A stretch of DNA of 64,000 bases from Pictodentalium vernedei (GCA_031216915.1 CM062289.1:394532674-394596673); one strand, 5' to 3'. Numbered from the stretch's first letter, positions 44,026 to 55,280 are shown. Translations and numbers: made by a program. Notes: a model not told the origin generated them from the letters alone.

Positions 44026-44440
44026 CAGGGTTCATACGGGTCCTTGAAAGTGCTTGAATTAAAAAATTAAAATTCCAGGGCCTGGAAAGTGCTTGAAAAT
44101 CTTATCTCTAGTAGTAAAATCCTGGAAAGTACTTGAAAAATATGTAGTGTCAATAATCTAGCTTGTTTATGAAAAAATATTGCTGTAATAACTTGCGTAA
44201 TTGCGTAGATTGACAGTGTATAAAGTCAGTGTTCTTTCATAAAAAACAGAGCGTGCCTCCTTAATCGTGCATCGGTTATTCACGGTATTATTCAGCCCAT
44301 TACGTGACTGCTATTATGTTATAAATAGGTACGCAAGTATTAAATAGGGTCAGCATTATGTTATCAGAAGGTCCTGGAAGATACTTGGAAAAAATCCTTA
44401 AATGTCCTGGAATTTTTTTTCTCAAGGTTGTACGAACCCT
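44026..44440. mobile_element. hAT-5: hAT-like MITE
   Basis: Inverted ends CAGGGTTCATACGGGTCCTT and AAGGTTGTACGAACCCT. GTGCTTGAA/CTTGGAAA words repeat in both flanks. The flanks TGCACCAG and AACCAGTA are only a weak duplication. Confidence 0.75.
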
Positions 44441-45004
44441 AACCAGTATGGCAGGTTGCTTTCACTGGATACTAGCATATCAATAGCATTATCTACCTTA
44501 TATTGGGAATAATCTTTTAAAAATCTTCTTCTTCAGATCCACCAGTCAGAATCTTTTGATGTTTGGTATACAACATTCTTACGGGGGTCAGATTTAAGTT
44601 TTGTCAAAGCAAGTCTCTTGATTAATATATGGGCTCCCTATTGGAACCCAAATTTCGACTTGGTGCAATATGAGGAATATTCTTTGAAAACGATTTTCTC
44701 ATGAACCCCCAGTCAGAATCCTTTGATGTATGGTCTACACTATCCTCATTGGAATCAGATCCACGTTTATAAAAATCAAGTCCCTAGGTTAATATTTGGG
44801 CTCCCTATTGGAACCTGGATTTTAACTTAATCCAATATGAGGAATAATCTTTTAAAATCTTCTTTTCCAGAAACACTAGTTGGAAGCTTCTGACATACAG
44901 TATACAGCATCCTCATAGGGGTCGGATTCAGATTTATTTAAATCAAGTCCCTCGGTTAATATTTGAGCTTACAATCTCATTACAGAGGTCAGATTCAGGT
45001 TTGT

Positions 45005-45217
45005 TTAACCCCCTGCACACTGATGTCAAAATATCTAAATTTCAGGCAAAAAAAATTTCCCATAATGCAACTAGAAATTTAACCAATTCAATCTCGTTTG
45101 ACAGAGCTCATTGAGCTCTGTCAAACGAGATTGAATTGGTTAAATTTCTAGATGCATTATGGGAAAAAACAGCTTCCTGAAATTTTGGTATTTTGACATC
45201 AGAGTGAAGGGGGTTAA
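45005..45217. mobile_element. Family C MITE, copy C1
   Basis: A 213-bp near-perfect palindrome, TTAA to TTAA. Ends CCCCCTGCACACTGATGTCA, centre GAGCTCATTGAGCTC. It sits in an array unit whose empty form reads TTATTTAAATCAAG at 44934. Confidence 0.93.
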
Positions 45218-45423
45218 ATCAAGAACAATCCAGAAAAAAATGTGTTTTTGCAGTTTGGGTAAGACATGCACCACCCCACCACCTAACGTCATGCAAAAGC
45301 AAAAAAGTCTCCCCATGAGGAAAACACATAATGAGGAATATATATGAAAGGGAAAAAATATTGTTATCTGAAATTCTCAAAGCCAGGGCCTTCATGAGAG
45401 AAGGATTTTGAAGTTTTCTGATT

Positions 45424-45831
45424 CATTTATTTATTTATTATTAAGGTTTAACGACTCTTTAACAGCCAAGGTCATATCGTGTCAGTGACAGTTTTACGGG
45501 TGGAGGAAGCCGGAGTAACCAGAGAGAACCCCCGAGCAACGACGAGCAGCTGTCAGCTCCCCAGCTTTGTAACTCTGCAATGCAGCACAGGCAGGGTTAG
45601 AAGAAGGTTGGTTGAAGACATGTGCACCATCGATGTGCAGTACACCTTAGAACATGGCATCATCATGCCCCCATGTGGACAATCAAAGTTAAGTGCCTTG
45701 CCCAAGAATGCAGTGCGGGCGTCCGAATCGATCGCTCAGACTGTCACCCATCCAAGGACTAACCAAGGCTCGACGTTGCTTAACTTTGGTGATCTGATGA
45801 GAACTGGTTACCGCAATGCCACCGCTCCCCC
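45424..45831 (-). mobile_element. SINE S10 with a 5S rRNA-derived head
   Basis: On the minus strand the first ~94 bases (45831-45738) copy 5S rRNA: GTTCTCATCAGATCACCAAA, GTTAAGCAACGTCGAGCC and CTTGGATGGGTGAC, which include the internal pol III A, intermediate and C boxes. The body then matches the tRNA-headed SINEs, and the tail is type 2. A perfect 12-bp duplication AGTTTTCTGATT flanks it (45412-45423, 45832-45843). This is SINE3-class architecture. Confidence 0.95.
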
Positions 45832-46629
45832 AGTTTTCTGATTAATCTGGTGATTTTTTAGCTCACCAGACAGATTTGGCATAAATTATCTTTGAGAGAT
45901 AACCTGTCAAGTTTGCTCAATAGAAGTAGCTACAGTACCCAAAAACCCTGTAATTCTTTAAAAATCTTTTTCTCATAAACCACCAGTCATGATGTTTTGA
46001 AATTTGGTATATGCAAAAGATTGAAGTTTGTTCAAAGGAAGTTTGTACAACAATATTTGGGCTTATGTTGGGAGGGGAAATATATATTTTTTGCTCTGCC
46101 CAAAATTGTTATTTCTCTTGCCATTGGGCTAACTTAGACCAAATTTGAAATTAAGTAGTATTGGGGACCTGTACTTGATTTATTCCTGGAAAAAAAATTT
46201 CACACTCCTGGGGAAACTCAAGGAGCTGAAAATAGAAATGGGAGCCCAAATTTTAACTTTGTGAAACATTATATTTAAAATATTTCTTCAAATATACTTC
46301 ACAGAATCATTTGATATTTGGTATACATCATCTTTATAGAGATCAGATTCAAACTTGTTCCATTCAAGTTCGTGGGTTCATATTTTGGTTCCTTATGGAA
46401 CCTAAATTTTAACATAGTCCAATATGAGAAAAATTATTTGCAAATCTTCTTCAGATCCACCAGGCAGAAACTATTCATATTTGTTTTCAACACTCTTTAA
46501 GTTGCGGCAGATTCAAGTTGGTTCAAAACGAGTTTCTGAGTTCATATGTGGGCTCCCTATGGGAGTCCAAATTTTAGCTTAGTTCAATATGAGGAATATT
46601 CTTTAAAAATCATCTTATGAGCTCCCATT

Positions 46630-46990
46630 GGGAGCACGGTGGCTCAGTGGTAGACTGTTGGACTTCTATGCTAGAGGTCACGAGTTCGATCCCTGGCCAG
46701 GATGACCCACATTGTGTCCTTGGGCAAGGCACTTTATCCCGGTTGCCAACTTGGTGGCACGATGACGCCGTGTACTAAGGCATACTGCACATCGATGGTG
46801 CACAAGTCTTCAGCTGCTGTAACCCTGCTTGAGCGGAGCTTGAACAGAGTTAGAATGTTGAGCTGACAGTTGCTCGTCGATGCTCAGTGGTTCTCTCTGG
46901 GTACTCCGGCTTCCTCCACCCATAAAACTGTCATGGTCATGATTAGCCATTGTGCATAAGTATGTGACCTTAAACACCAATAAATAAATA
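46630..46990 (+). mobile_element. SINE S11, head II
   Basis: Full length, tail type 1. The duplication TGAGCTCCCATT (46618-46629) / TGAGCTACCATT (46991-47002) splits an R2 unit. Confidence 0.93.
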
Positions 46991-47340
46991 TGAGCTACCA
47001 TTCAAAATCTTTTGATATTTGATATAAACAGCATCCAGATGAGGGTCAGATTCAAGTTTGTTCAAATAAAGAACCTGGGTTTATATTTGGGTTCCTTATG
47101 AGACACTGAATTTTAACTCAGTGCAATATTAGTACAATTCTTTAAAATCTTGTTCTTCAGATCCATCAGTGAGAATCATCTTAGTATAGAGCATCCTGGA
47201 GATGGGAGGGTGTTGGGGCAGTGGTCAGAATTAAGTATGTTCAAATTTTCATGATTTCATATTTGGGGTCCCTATTTGAGGTCTAAGTTCAACATACTTC
47301 AATATGAGGAATTGCAGTGGTGTTGAGTTAAGGTGTCATT

Positions 47341-47443
47341 GAACTCTGTCCAACAAGATTAAATTGGTTACATTCCTTGTTGCATTGTGGGAAAAATTGT
47401 TAATTGATTTTTTGCTATTTTGACATCAGTATGAAGGGAGTTA
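47341..47443. mobile_element. Family C MITE, half copy
   Basis: Only the right arm remains: GAACTCTGTCCAACAAGATT to AGTATGAAGGGAGTTAA. Confidence 0.65.
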
Positions 47444-47532
47444 AGCTTGCAGTACTGAAAGCAGAACAAATCCAAAATGGCTGCTGACAAACTTCTAACC
47501 TTCTGAAAATAGACAACTCATTAAAAAGAAGA

Positions 47533-47745
47533 TTAACCCTCTACACTCTGATGTCAAAATGGTAAAGTTTTCAGCAGCAAATAGTTCCCATAATGCAGTT
47601 TGCTATTTAACCAATTATACCTTGTTTGACAGAGCTCAGAGAGCTCTGTCAAACAAGATATAATTCGTTAAATTCATAGTTACAAAAGGGAAAAACAGAG
47701 TGAGTGGAGAAAATTCTGTTGCACTACCAGAGTGCTAGGGGTTAA
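47533..47745. mobile_element. Family C MITE, copy C3
   Basis: 213 bp, TTAACCCTCTACACTCTGAT to GTGCTAGGGGTTAA, centre GAGCTCAGAGAGCTC. The right arm has drifted. Confidence 0.88.
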
Positions 47746-48119
47746 ATAAGGATAGTATATTCATGTAAGCTCCAGTCAACTGAAATAGCTTTTGTTTTAC
47801 AAGTGTATGAGGAACAAATATTAAAGACAATTGAAGAAGACATGCAATCAGCAGTGAACACTGAGAAATAATTCAATATCAACACATCAAGAGGCATAAC
47901 TCTCATTGTACAACATTCAGACATGGACTGTTCAGCTTTACAGAATATATTGGTTAATTTCTTGTGAAGATGCAATCATCGCTGTTGAAATTATTTCTGC
48001 ATTTTTTACCTAAATTTGAATAAAATGTTAAATCCAAAATTATACACGAAAAAAATGGAAAAGTACAGCCTGATTGCAACTATGAATTTGAGCCATCTGG
48101 CTGTACCACAAATTCATAG

Positions 48120-48520
48120 TAGGGCTGAAACGGTTGGCTCATTTTCACAACCGACTAACCGAGATCTGTAACCGGATAATATCCGGTTAACTGTAGCCAT
48201 TATTCCACCGAAGCTGGGATCAAAACTATAGGAATTGGAAAGCAGTATTCTCAGAAACTATTCCATACATACTACGGAATAGTTTCTGCGGTTACTCAGT
48301 ACTCATGGAAATTGCCGATCATTAACAAAGTCTTGAATGCCAAAGTTGATTATTTCACAATATATACAGCGCTGCTTCAAGGTGTAATATATCCCAAAGG
48401 AGAAGTTGCAGATTTACTATGTTTTAACCGTGAAATGACGATCACTATCGATATTTTGGATAACCGGTTGACGTTTTTTTAATCGGTTAAGTAGGTAACC
48501 AGTTAACCATTTCAGCACTA
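48120..48520. mobile_element. hAT-3: hAT-like MITE
   Basis: TIRs TAGGGCTGAAACGGTTGG and AACCATTTCAGCACTA. Flanks ATTCATAG / ATTCAAAG (7 of 8 match). Several CCGGTTAA-type repeats and a hairpin GAAACTATTCC..GGAATAGTTTC inside. Confidence 0.88.
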
Positions 48521-48713
48521 ATTCAAAGTTACAGTAAAAGTTTCCATCATCTCCTATAGTTTCTACCACACATTCATCAGCTAAATAATACTATCAGAAG
48601 ATATCTAAAAGTAGCAGCCTTGTACAAGTAAATGCTTTAGCTTGGTTGGAAATGTACAGCTGACAATGTGCACACCAACTAAATCTTGAAAGAAGTACTG
48701 ATTGCTCAGTCAT

Positions 48714-48910
48714 GGCATAGTGGTGCTGTGTACTAAAGCTTAGGCACGTCGATGGTGCACTTGTCTTCAACCAGTACTAACTCTGCTTGTGTGGTCTAAC
48801 AGTTCCTCACCACTGCTTGATGGTTCTTTCTAGATACTCTGGCTTCTTCCACCCATAAAACTGCCTGACATGAGATGACCCTGGCTGTCAAAAGTGTCGG
48901 TAAACCCCAA
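48714..48910 (+). mobile_element. SINE S12, head missing, tail type 2
   Basis: Body from GGTGCTGTGTACTAAAGC to GGTAAACCCCAATATAAAAA. Confidence 0.8.
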
Positions 48911-49152
48911 TATAAAAAAAAAGAAAAAGGAATACTGTTGAGTAAACAGCCCGTACCTATCGAAATTGGCCTGTGATCACTTTTACAGGGTCTATTTTTA
49001 GACCAGGTCATGAATTCAAAATGCAGGACCTGAGTCATAGTATGTGAATGGATTTTTGTTCTCCACAGATAATACATATATTACATGTATCTTATGATCC
49101 AGGATACACTTAATGATAGACAAGGTTGGCATGTGTAGATTTTAGCATGAGC

Positions 49153-49600
49153 TTAACCCTTGACACACTGGCGACAAAATACTGAAATTTCAGTTTCAGC
49201 TAGACATTCTGTCCCCTTGAAGCCACTGGAAATTTAACAAATTCAGTCTTGTTTGAAAGAGCTAAATGAGCTCTGTCAAACAAGACTGAAGTGGTTAACC
49301 AATATACCTGATATCAAAATTTGTTGTTCTGATTATATTTGTTAAATTGTCAAATATAATTCAACAGAACCATATTATGTGACCCCCTCATTGGAATGAG
49401 CTCGGTGAGCTCATTCCAATGAGTGAGTCACATGATATGGTTTTGTAGAAATTTTTTTTAAAATATTTTTTTTTCGACTGCTCATTTTATAATTTATGCG
49501 GTAATTTGGTACTGATTTGTTGGGTAAAGGGTTATTTGCATTTTGGAAAAATTTGCAGCTTGAAATTTGGATATTTCAGCACCAGAGTGTGTGGGGTTAA
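49153..49600. mobile_element. Family C MITE, copy C4, invaded by B8
   Basis: Left arm from TTAACCCTTGACACACTGGC, centre GAGCTAAATGAGCTC. The right arm is split at its internal TTAA by B8 and ends GTGTGGGGTTAA. Confidence 0.88.
49295..49534 (-). mobile_element. Family B MITE, copy B8, nested in C4
   Basis: Starts TTAACCAATATACCTGATATC and ends TGTTGGGTAAAGGGTTA, centre GAGCTCGGTGAGCTC. C4 text resumes with TTGCATTTTGG. Confidence 0.88.
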
Positions 49601-49932
49601 ATTGAGAAGTTCATCTCTTTATAGGGCAGTAGAAAAGTTGTTGACATCATATAGAGGTCATTTCACATTATAAACTCTCTGCCTTGCCCTTCACTGAATC
49701 CAAATAGGATTGAGAGAACAGAAGAGTTTTGTGACAAATTATTACTAAACACATGACATTGGTAATAAAATATTAGAAGTCGTGTTTGAATTCATCTTAT
49801 GCAGTTTATATGTCACACATCGGTTGATCACTGTAGGGGTACCACTGAAGCAAGACATCACACCATGTGAGAGGTATTGAACGTTATATGTGATTGTGTA
49901 ACCAATTGACACTAATTATGATTACAGTTTAT

Positions 49933-50185
49933 TTAACCCTTAAGCCCCCATATAGCCCCAAACCGCCACTTTTATATTGCATTGAAGCAGGTGCTCCCTT
50001 GTGTAATCTTTTTTATTACTCTTGTATGAAGACTGAATTTTCCCTGGCAGTGGTTCTACATCACTGCTGGCTGCCTGTATAGGCAGCCAGCAGTGATGTA
50101 GAACCACTGACAAGTCATCAATAACTGTGTAAGCAGAAAAAGGCCATAAATACTTTAAAATTAATCTGAGAACTTAAGGGTTAAC
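49933..50185. mobile_element. Family M: TTAA-flanked hairpin MITE with CCCTTAAG ends
   Basis: TTAACCCTTAAGCCCCCATA to GAACTTAAGGGTTAA. A perfect 60-bp palindrome (50048-50109, CAGTGGTTCTACATCACTGC) lies inside. Only one copy in this window. Confidence 0.85.
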
Positions 50186-50308
50186 CCATATCATGCTAGT
50201 AATGTATTAGAAATCCCCATTTTGTCATATTGTTACCCCTTTGCCTCCCTGCTGATGAAGTCAGAAAAGAGATAAACAGGCTATTAATTGAAAATAGAAT
50301 ATGTTTTC

Positions 50309-50820
50309 TAGGGCTGTCATGATTTTTTTAATTTAGGAATTGATTAATCGTTGCAAATAGTCAATAATAATTGATTAATCGTACCTAGATGTCCCCCCCT
50401 CCCCCTCTTTGAAGTCGTTAAAAATGAAGTTTATGTCAGTTGACCTACCTCAAGTAAACAATGAAGATGATCCTCTTTTAGATACATTCAAAGCTTTGAT
50501 GTTCTGAACTTTTGAACCGTCAGTGTAATAATCAAGACTGGTCGTCAGTTGCGAACTTTGGAAAGTTCGCAACTGCCGACAGGTCTTGATTATTACACTG
50601 ACGTTCAAAAGTTCAGAATATCAAAGCTTTGAATATACCTAAAAGACAAATGCTTCTTGAGATTTAACGTCAACGTTTAGAAACAATAGTTTTTTCATGA
50701 AGTTTTTTTTTAATTATAAAACATCTGAAACGGGGTAAAATTTACCGATTCTTCGACAACGAAAATTACTAATCGATTTTGGCGTGACCAATCAACAATT
50801 GATTAATTGTGACAGCCCTA
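50309..50820. mobile_element. hAT-1: hAT MITE with perfect 8-bp target duplication
   Basis: TIRs TAGGGCTGTCATGATT and AATTGTGACAGCCCTA. ATGTTTTC on both sides (50301-50308, 50821-50828). ATTGATTAATCG repeats lie beyond the TIRs. A 150-bp palindrome (50490-50640) forms the middle. Confidence 0.95.
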
Positions 50821-51207
50821 ATGTTTTCATTTTTGGAATTCATTTTTAAAAAAATTCTACAATCTGGTATAAGTATTCCCATTAGTTCCTTGAATCCTGC
50901 ACGCTATGTAAAATGTAACCAACTAAATCTGTGCATTTTTATAGCATTATAGTTCTGTGCATTTTTATAGCATTATAGTCAGTGTTCATTTTCATTTCAG
51001 TAGTGTGTGATATGGCAGCCTATCAACTGATCCTGTATAATGCATATGGTTAATCAGTGTATGTTAGCTTACGAACTTACTGTGCAATGCACAGGGTTAA
51101 TAACTCTTTTCTTTCTGGTTGTAAATAAGATAATATCTATTATGTGATTAACCCTGTTCATTGCACAGCCTAACAGAGTTTACCTGTAGTGTGTGAGCAG
51201 TTACCAT

Positions 51208-51775
51208 TAGTACTCAAACGATTAGTCGACTAGTCAATGTCGACTCTGGGCAAACCAGTAGTCGACTCTCAATTGTGCAGTCGACTATTCGGAGGAGTTC
51301 AAGCTTTTAGGTAAATAGTATCCCTTCTGTGCCACTGTCAGACAGTTTGAACAGCAATATTGGGCAATCAATGTATACATCTATTGCCATCTAATAGTAG
51401 TGACAGTAGTTTGTTTTAACTGGTACTAGTAGAGTGCTGAATTATTTTGGGCTATCAGGATATGTTATTAATTTGCCTTGTTGCAATTTATGGGAGAGTG
51501 CCTATAGGCACTCTCCCATAAATCGCAACAAGGCAAATTAAATAAGACTATATAATTTCACTCTTAGCATAATTAGAAGCACATTAACAGAATAATGTTC
51601 CAGTAAGTTACTGTATATGAATGCCCAAGTGAAGCCAAATTTGGACCTTCAGCACTCTACCGGAACACCAACACTGTTATAAGGAGACAAGTTATCACCA
51701 ATGACTAGTCGAAGTCGACTTGACTTTTGGGTATTGACTAGTCGACTTTGGAATTCACTAGTCATTTGATCACTA
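51208..51775. mobile_element. hAT-2: hAT MITE with perfect 8-bp target duplication
   Basis: TIRs TAGTACTCAAACGATTAGTC and the complement of ATTTGATCACTA. GTTACCAT on both sides (51200-51207, 51776-51783). TAGTCGACTAGTC words repeat. Family E core E4 (51470-51539) is inside. Confidence 0.95.
51470..51539. mobile_element. Family E core palindrome, copy E4
   Basis: Near-perfect 70-bp palindrome AATTTGCCTTGTTGCAATTT with GTGCCTATAGGCAC centre. Confidence 0.85.
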
Positions 51776-51875
51776 GTTACCATTTTTTATAACCAGAAAG
51801 TGTGGCTAACCCTGTACATAGCAACTCTACGCAACATAATGGCCTAAACCATCCTGTAATATTCTCAAAAAGCAT

Positions 51876-52119
51876 TTAACCCTTTACCCAATGTAACGGC
51901 CAAAACCGGCCAACGCTATTCACAAAAATCACTAATTAATTTTCATTATTTTTTTCATTTTTTTGTCTCAAAGACATAGGTTATGACCCCTCTTTGGAAT
52001 GAGCTCGTTCCAATGAGGGGTCACAACCTATGTTTTTGAGACAAAAAATGAAAAATATTTGTTATTCAAGAATTTTGTTTACAAGTGTCGTCTGCTTTTC
52101 ATGTTAGGTAAAGGGTTAA
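51876..52119 (+). mobile_element. Family A MITE, copy A15, nested in K2
   Basis: TTAA to TTAA, with a compact centre GAATGAGCTCGTTC. The empty site in K1 reads ATCATTTAAACTCAGC at 11053. Confidence 0.95.
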
Positions 52120-52726
52120 ACTCAGCATATGAACCCTCATTAGGGTATTTGATGACTGGATTCGCATCACAAAATGCTATACAAAAATGTCCAAATACTA
52201 ACCGTTTTTCTTTCATATTGGCCTTATATTCACTATTTATCATCACTTTTTGAAACCCAAGATGGAAATTGCTAATCAAATTTTTAAAAACAAAAAATAC
52301 CCTGCTCATTGGAAAGGAATTTGGAATTTTTAATGCATGTTCTATTTTCAATTAATTGCTTGTTGCTATTGAAATGGTATTGAACCATTTGACCATCCAA
52401 CCATCACAGATGTTTGTCTGCTTAACACCACCCACCCTCCCCCACCCCCTCACCAGACTGAGTATGATTTGCAGTGACAGAATTTCAATTGGTCAGATCA
52501 CATAGTCTTATACATAGACAATTCCCCATCACTTAGCCAAAATGTCTCCCTCACTTCTACATTTTCAGATATATATCAAGCTGAAATATGGCATCTTCAG
52601 AACAAATTAGACCTGTTAAATGCAAATAGTTTAAGCAGGCCCAGAAATAACCCATGAACAACGTTTAGATTATATGTGGGTTACGTCAATAGTGAAATAT
52701 GCAAACGAATGACAGGTTATGACAAA

Positions 52727-52940
52727 TTAACCTCCTGCACACTGATGTCAAAATCTCAAAATTTCAGTCAGCCAATATTTCCCATGATGCAACTAGGAAT
52801 TTAAATAGTTCGATCTTTGTTTGACAGAGCTCACTGAGCTCTGTCAAACAAGATTGAATTGGTTAAATTCCTAGTTGCATTATGGGAAATAATTACAAGT
52901 TGAAATTTTAATATTTTGACACCAGAGTACAGAGGGTTAA
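52727..52940. mobile_element. Family C MITE, copy C5
   Basis: 214 bp, TTAACCTCCTGCACACTGAT to AGTACAGAGGGTTAA, centre GAGCTCACTGAGCTC. Confidence 0.93.
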
Positions 52941-52951
52941 TACAACATGAC

Positions 52952-53204
52952 CAAGCCAGAAAATAAGCAGACTGACATCTGCAAAATGAGGTCCCCAGAG
53001 GGTGAATTTAGTGATGCTACCCTGCATAGCAGGGTAGCATCACTAAATTTACCCTCTGTGAACCTCAATCTGAATGATGATCACAAAACTAAACAGAGAG
53101 AAGTACCCAGAGGATAAAATGGCCCACTGTATGGGATAGCATCATCAAATTCACCCTTTGGGGACCTCATTCTGCAAATGTCAGACTGCTTATTTTCAGG
53201 CCTG
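52952..53204. mobile_element. Family F hAT-like MITE, copy F1
   Basis: 253 bp, TIRs CAAGCCAGAAAATAAGCAG / CTGCTTATTTTCAGGCCTG. Perfect duplication AACATGAC (52944-52951, 53205-53212). Internal hairpin GATGCTACCCTG..CAGGGTAGCATC. Confidence 0.95.
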
Positions 53205-53586
53205 AACATGACATTTATTAAATTATTAATCACGCATGTTTTACCAGAAAGACTTTACAATCTTTCGGAACTATCTCCGTATCTCGAATCAAAGGTTGAG
53301 TATAATGCATCCACATACGAATAGAATTGCATGCTGTTTCCATCATAAAAGAATTTCCGCTAAAATAAATAATAACTAACGTGCGATCTCGCTTCGATGA
53401 GAGCGCACGTTAATTGTTAACATTTAGTTGGAAGGAAAACAGCATGACTGGCGCAGTAAAAACGAACAAATTGGAAAGCATCACAACCTCCTTTTTCCTA
53501 TGGGTTATCGCTATGGTATATAGCGTAGCCTGCCAATGCATTACGATATAAGTCCTTTATTTCCAGACCCATTCAAGGAGTAATCT

Positions 53587-54167
53587 AGAGAGTTCGGTGC
53601 CTCGGTTTTGGCATTGGACTTCAAACTGATAGGTCCACAGTCCGATCCCTGCCAGTGTTAACACTGTTGTGTCTTTAGGCAAGGCACTTAACCCTTTACC
53701 CAATGAATCGCCCGCATCTGCCCGCGTAATATGCAAATTCAGCAGCTGAAAACATATTATTTTTCGAATAATTTCAACAAAACCATATCATGTGACCCCC
53801 TCTTTGGAACGAGCTCGTTCCAAAGAGGGGTCACATGATATGGTTTTGTTGAATTTTTTTGAAAAAATTTAAAAAATGATATTTAAAATAAAAGATTTTG
53901 AAATCGTCTGCGTTGGGTTAATCCTGATTGCCCACGTGGGGGCATGGTGGCACTGTGTACTAAGGTGTACTGCACATCGATGGTGCACTTGTCTTCAATT
54001 TATGTTAACCCTGCTTGTGTGGAGTTAGTACGTTGGGGTGTCTGACAGTTGCTTGAAGCTGCTTGGTAGTTCTCTTTGGGTACTCCGGCTTCCTCCACCC
54101 ATAAAACTGTCTGACATGAGGTGACCTTGGCCGTTGAAAGAGTTGTTAAACCCCAATAAATAAATAA
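53587..54167 (+). mobile_element. SINE S13, head III, tail type 2, split by a B MITE
   Basis: Head GGTGCCTCGGTTTTGGCATT with B-like CAGTCCGATCC. Duplication GGAGTAATCT / GGAATAATCT (53577-53586, 54168-54177). The body is interrupted at GGCACTTAA / TTAATCCTGATTGCCC. Confidence 0.9.
53688..53921 (+). mobile_element. Family B MITE inside SINE S13
   Basis: TTAACCCTTTACCCAATGAA to TCGTCTGCGTTGGG TTAA. The right end lacks the last TAAAGGG before the TTAA. Confidence 0.92.
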
Positions 54168-54399
54168 GGAATAATCTCCTCTTATTGAATAAAAAATATT
54201 CTCTTCTATCACAAGAATTACTCGAAGAACCACAAAATTCTGCATATTTATTGACCCATTTGGCTGCGGAAATCCAGTATAGAGCTGTCACGACTATCAG
54301 TTTTTATAAGCAATCTAATCTCTGCCATTAATTGATTGTTAGTAGATTCAGAGTCGTTTACTATAAAATTAACAAATGGTCTCTTTTCATGCTTACAAA

Positions 54400-54652
54400 C
54401 AGGCCTGAAAATAAGCAGTCTGACATTTTCAGAATGAGGTCCCCAGGGGGTGAACTTGATGATGCTATCCCAAACAGTGGGCCAATTTATCCTCTGGGTG
54501 CCTCTTTCGGGTTAGTTTTGAAACCCTGATTCAGACTGAGGTTCACAGAGGATAAATTTAGTGATGCTACCCTGCTATGCAGGGTAGCATCACTAAATTC
54601 ACCCTCTGGGGACCTCATTTTGCAGATGACAGTCTGCTTGTTTTCTGGCTTT
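54400..54652. mobile_element. Family F hAT-like MITE, copy F2
   Basis: 253 bp, opposite orientation to F1. Perfect duplication CTTACAAA (54392-54399, 54653-54660). TIR CAGGCCTGAAAATAAGCAG. Confidence 0.95.
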
Positions 54653-54868
54653 CTTACAAATTCAAAACTGACGATGTACAAATGTGTACACTGTGCCAAG
54701 GTATAATGGAAAGACTAATATATTTCCGGTGGATTGTTGCTTGTTGAATGACATATTGATCTGAACAATTTTAACAGAAAGTATGTGCAAATGTTACACA
54801 TCTATTATTATTCACTGTGAAAGCTTTCTGGAAATTTCAAACATAAACCGTCATCCATTCTTACACAG

Positions 54869-55280
54869 CTAAACCCTTTATCCAATGCAGATGATGTCAA
54901 AATTTGTTACATTAAATATCATTTTTTCAATTTTTTGCAAGAATTTTAACAAAACCATATCATGTGACCCTTCATTGGAACGAGCTTAACCCTTTACCTA
55001 ACAAATTGCCCGCATCCGCCCACGTAATATGCAAATTCAGCAGCTGAAAAAAAGCTTGTGAAGCTCGTTCCAAAGAGGGGTCACATGATATGGTTTTCTT
55101 GAAATTTTTTGAAAAAATTTAAAAAATGATATTTAAAATAATAAATTTTGATATCGTCTATGTTGGGTAAAGTGTTAATGATATGGATTTGTTGAAATTT
55201 TGGAAAAGTAGAATTTTTTCAACTGCTGAATTTGTAGATTACGTGGGCAGACATGGAGGATGCGTTAGGTAAAGGGTTAA
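54869..55280 (-). mobile_element. Family B MITE, copy B12, invaded by B13
   Basis: CTAAACCCTTTATCCAATGC to TTAGGTAAAGGGTTAA. Split at its centre (GAACGAGCTTAA) by a second B element. Part of the right arm next to the insertion is missing. Confidence 0.85.
54986..55177 (+). mobile_element. Family B MITE, copy B13, self-insertion into B12
   Basis: TTAACCCTTTACCTAACAAA to TATGTTGGGTAAAGTGTTAA. The left arm is shortened. Confidence 0.85.

Larger units (their letters stand above)
44520..47330 (+). repeat. ~167-bp degenerate tandem array (R2) with insertions
   Basis: Unit phrases such as GATCCACCAGTCAGAATC, TTTGGTATACA, CAGATTCAAGTTTGTTCAAA and GGGCTCCCTATTGGAACC recur. Anchors are about 164-167 bp apart (44631, 44798, 44965; 46386, 46550). 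MITE C1 and SINEs S10 and S11 are inserted. Confidence 0.85.
50284..52356. mobile_element. Element K, copy K2, carrying three transposons
   Basis: Ends ATTAATTGAAAATAGAATATG and the complement CATGTTCTATTTTCAATTAAT. The inside text follows K1 (GTGTGTGATATGGCAG, CCTGTGCATT). hAT-1, hAT-2 and MITE A15 are inserted, and K1 supplies the uninterrupted sequence for each site. Confidence 0.85.

Noticed and set aside
45738-45831. 5S rRNA gene
   Set aside because: Only the inner part of 5S is present. It is fused to a SINE body and lies inside a 12-bp target duplication.
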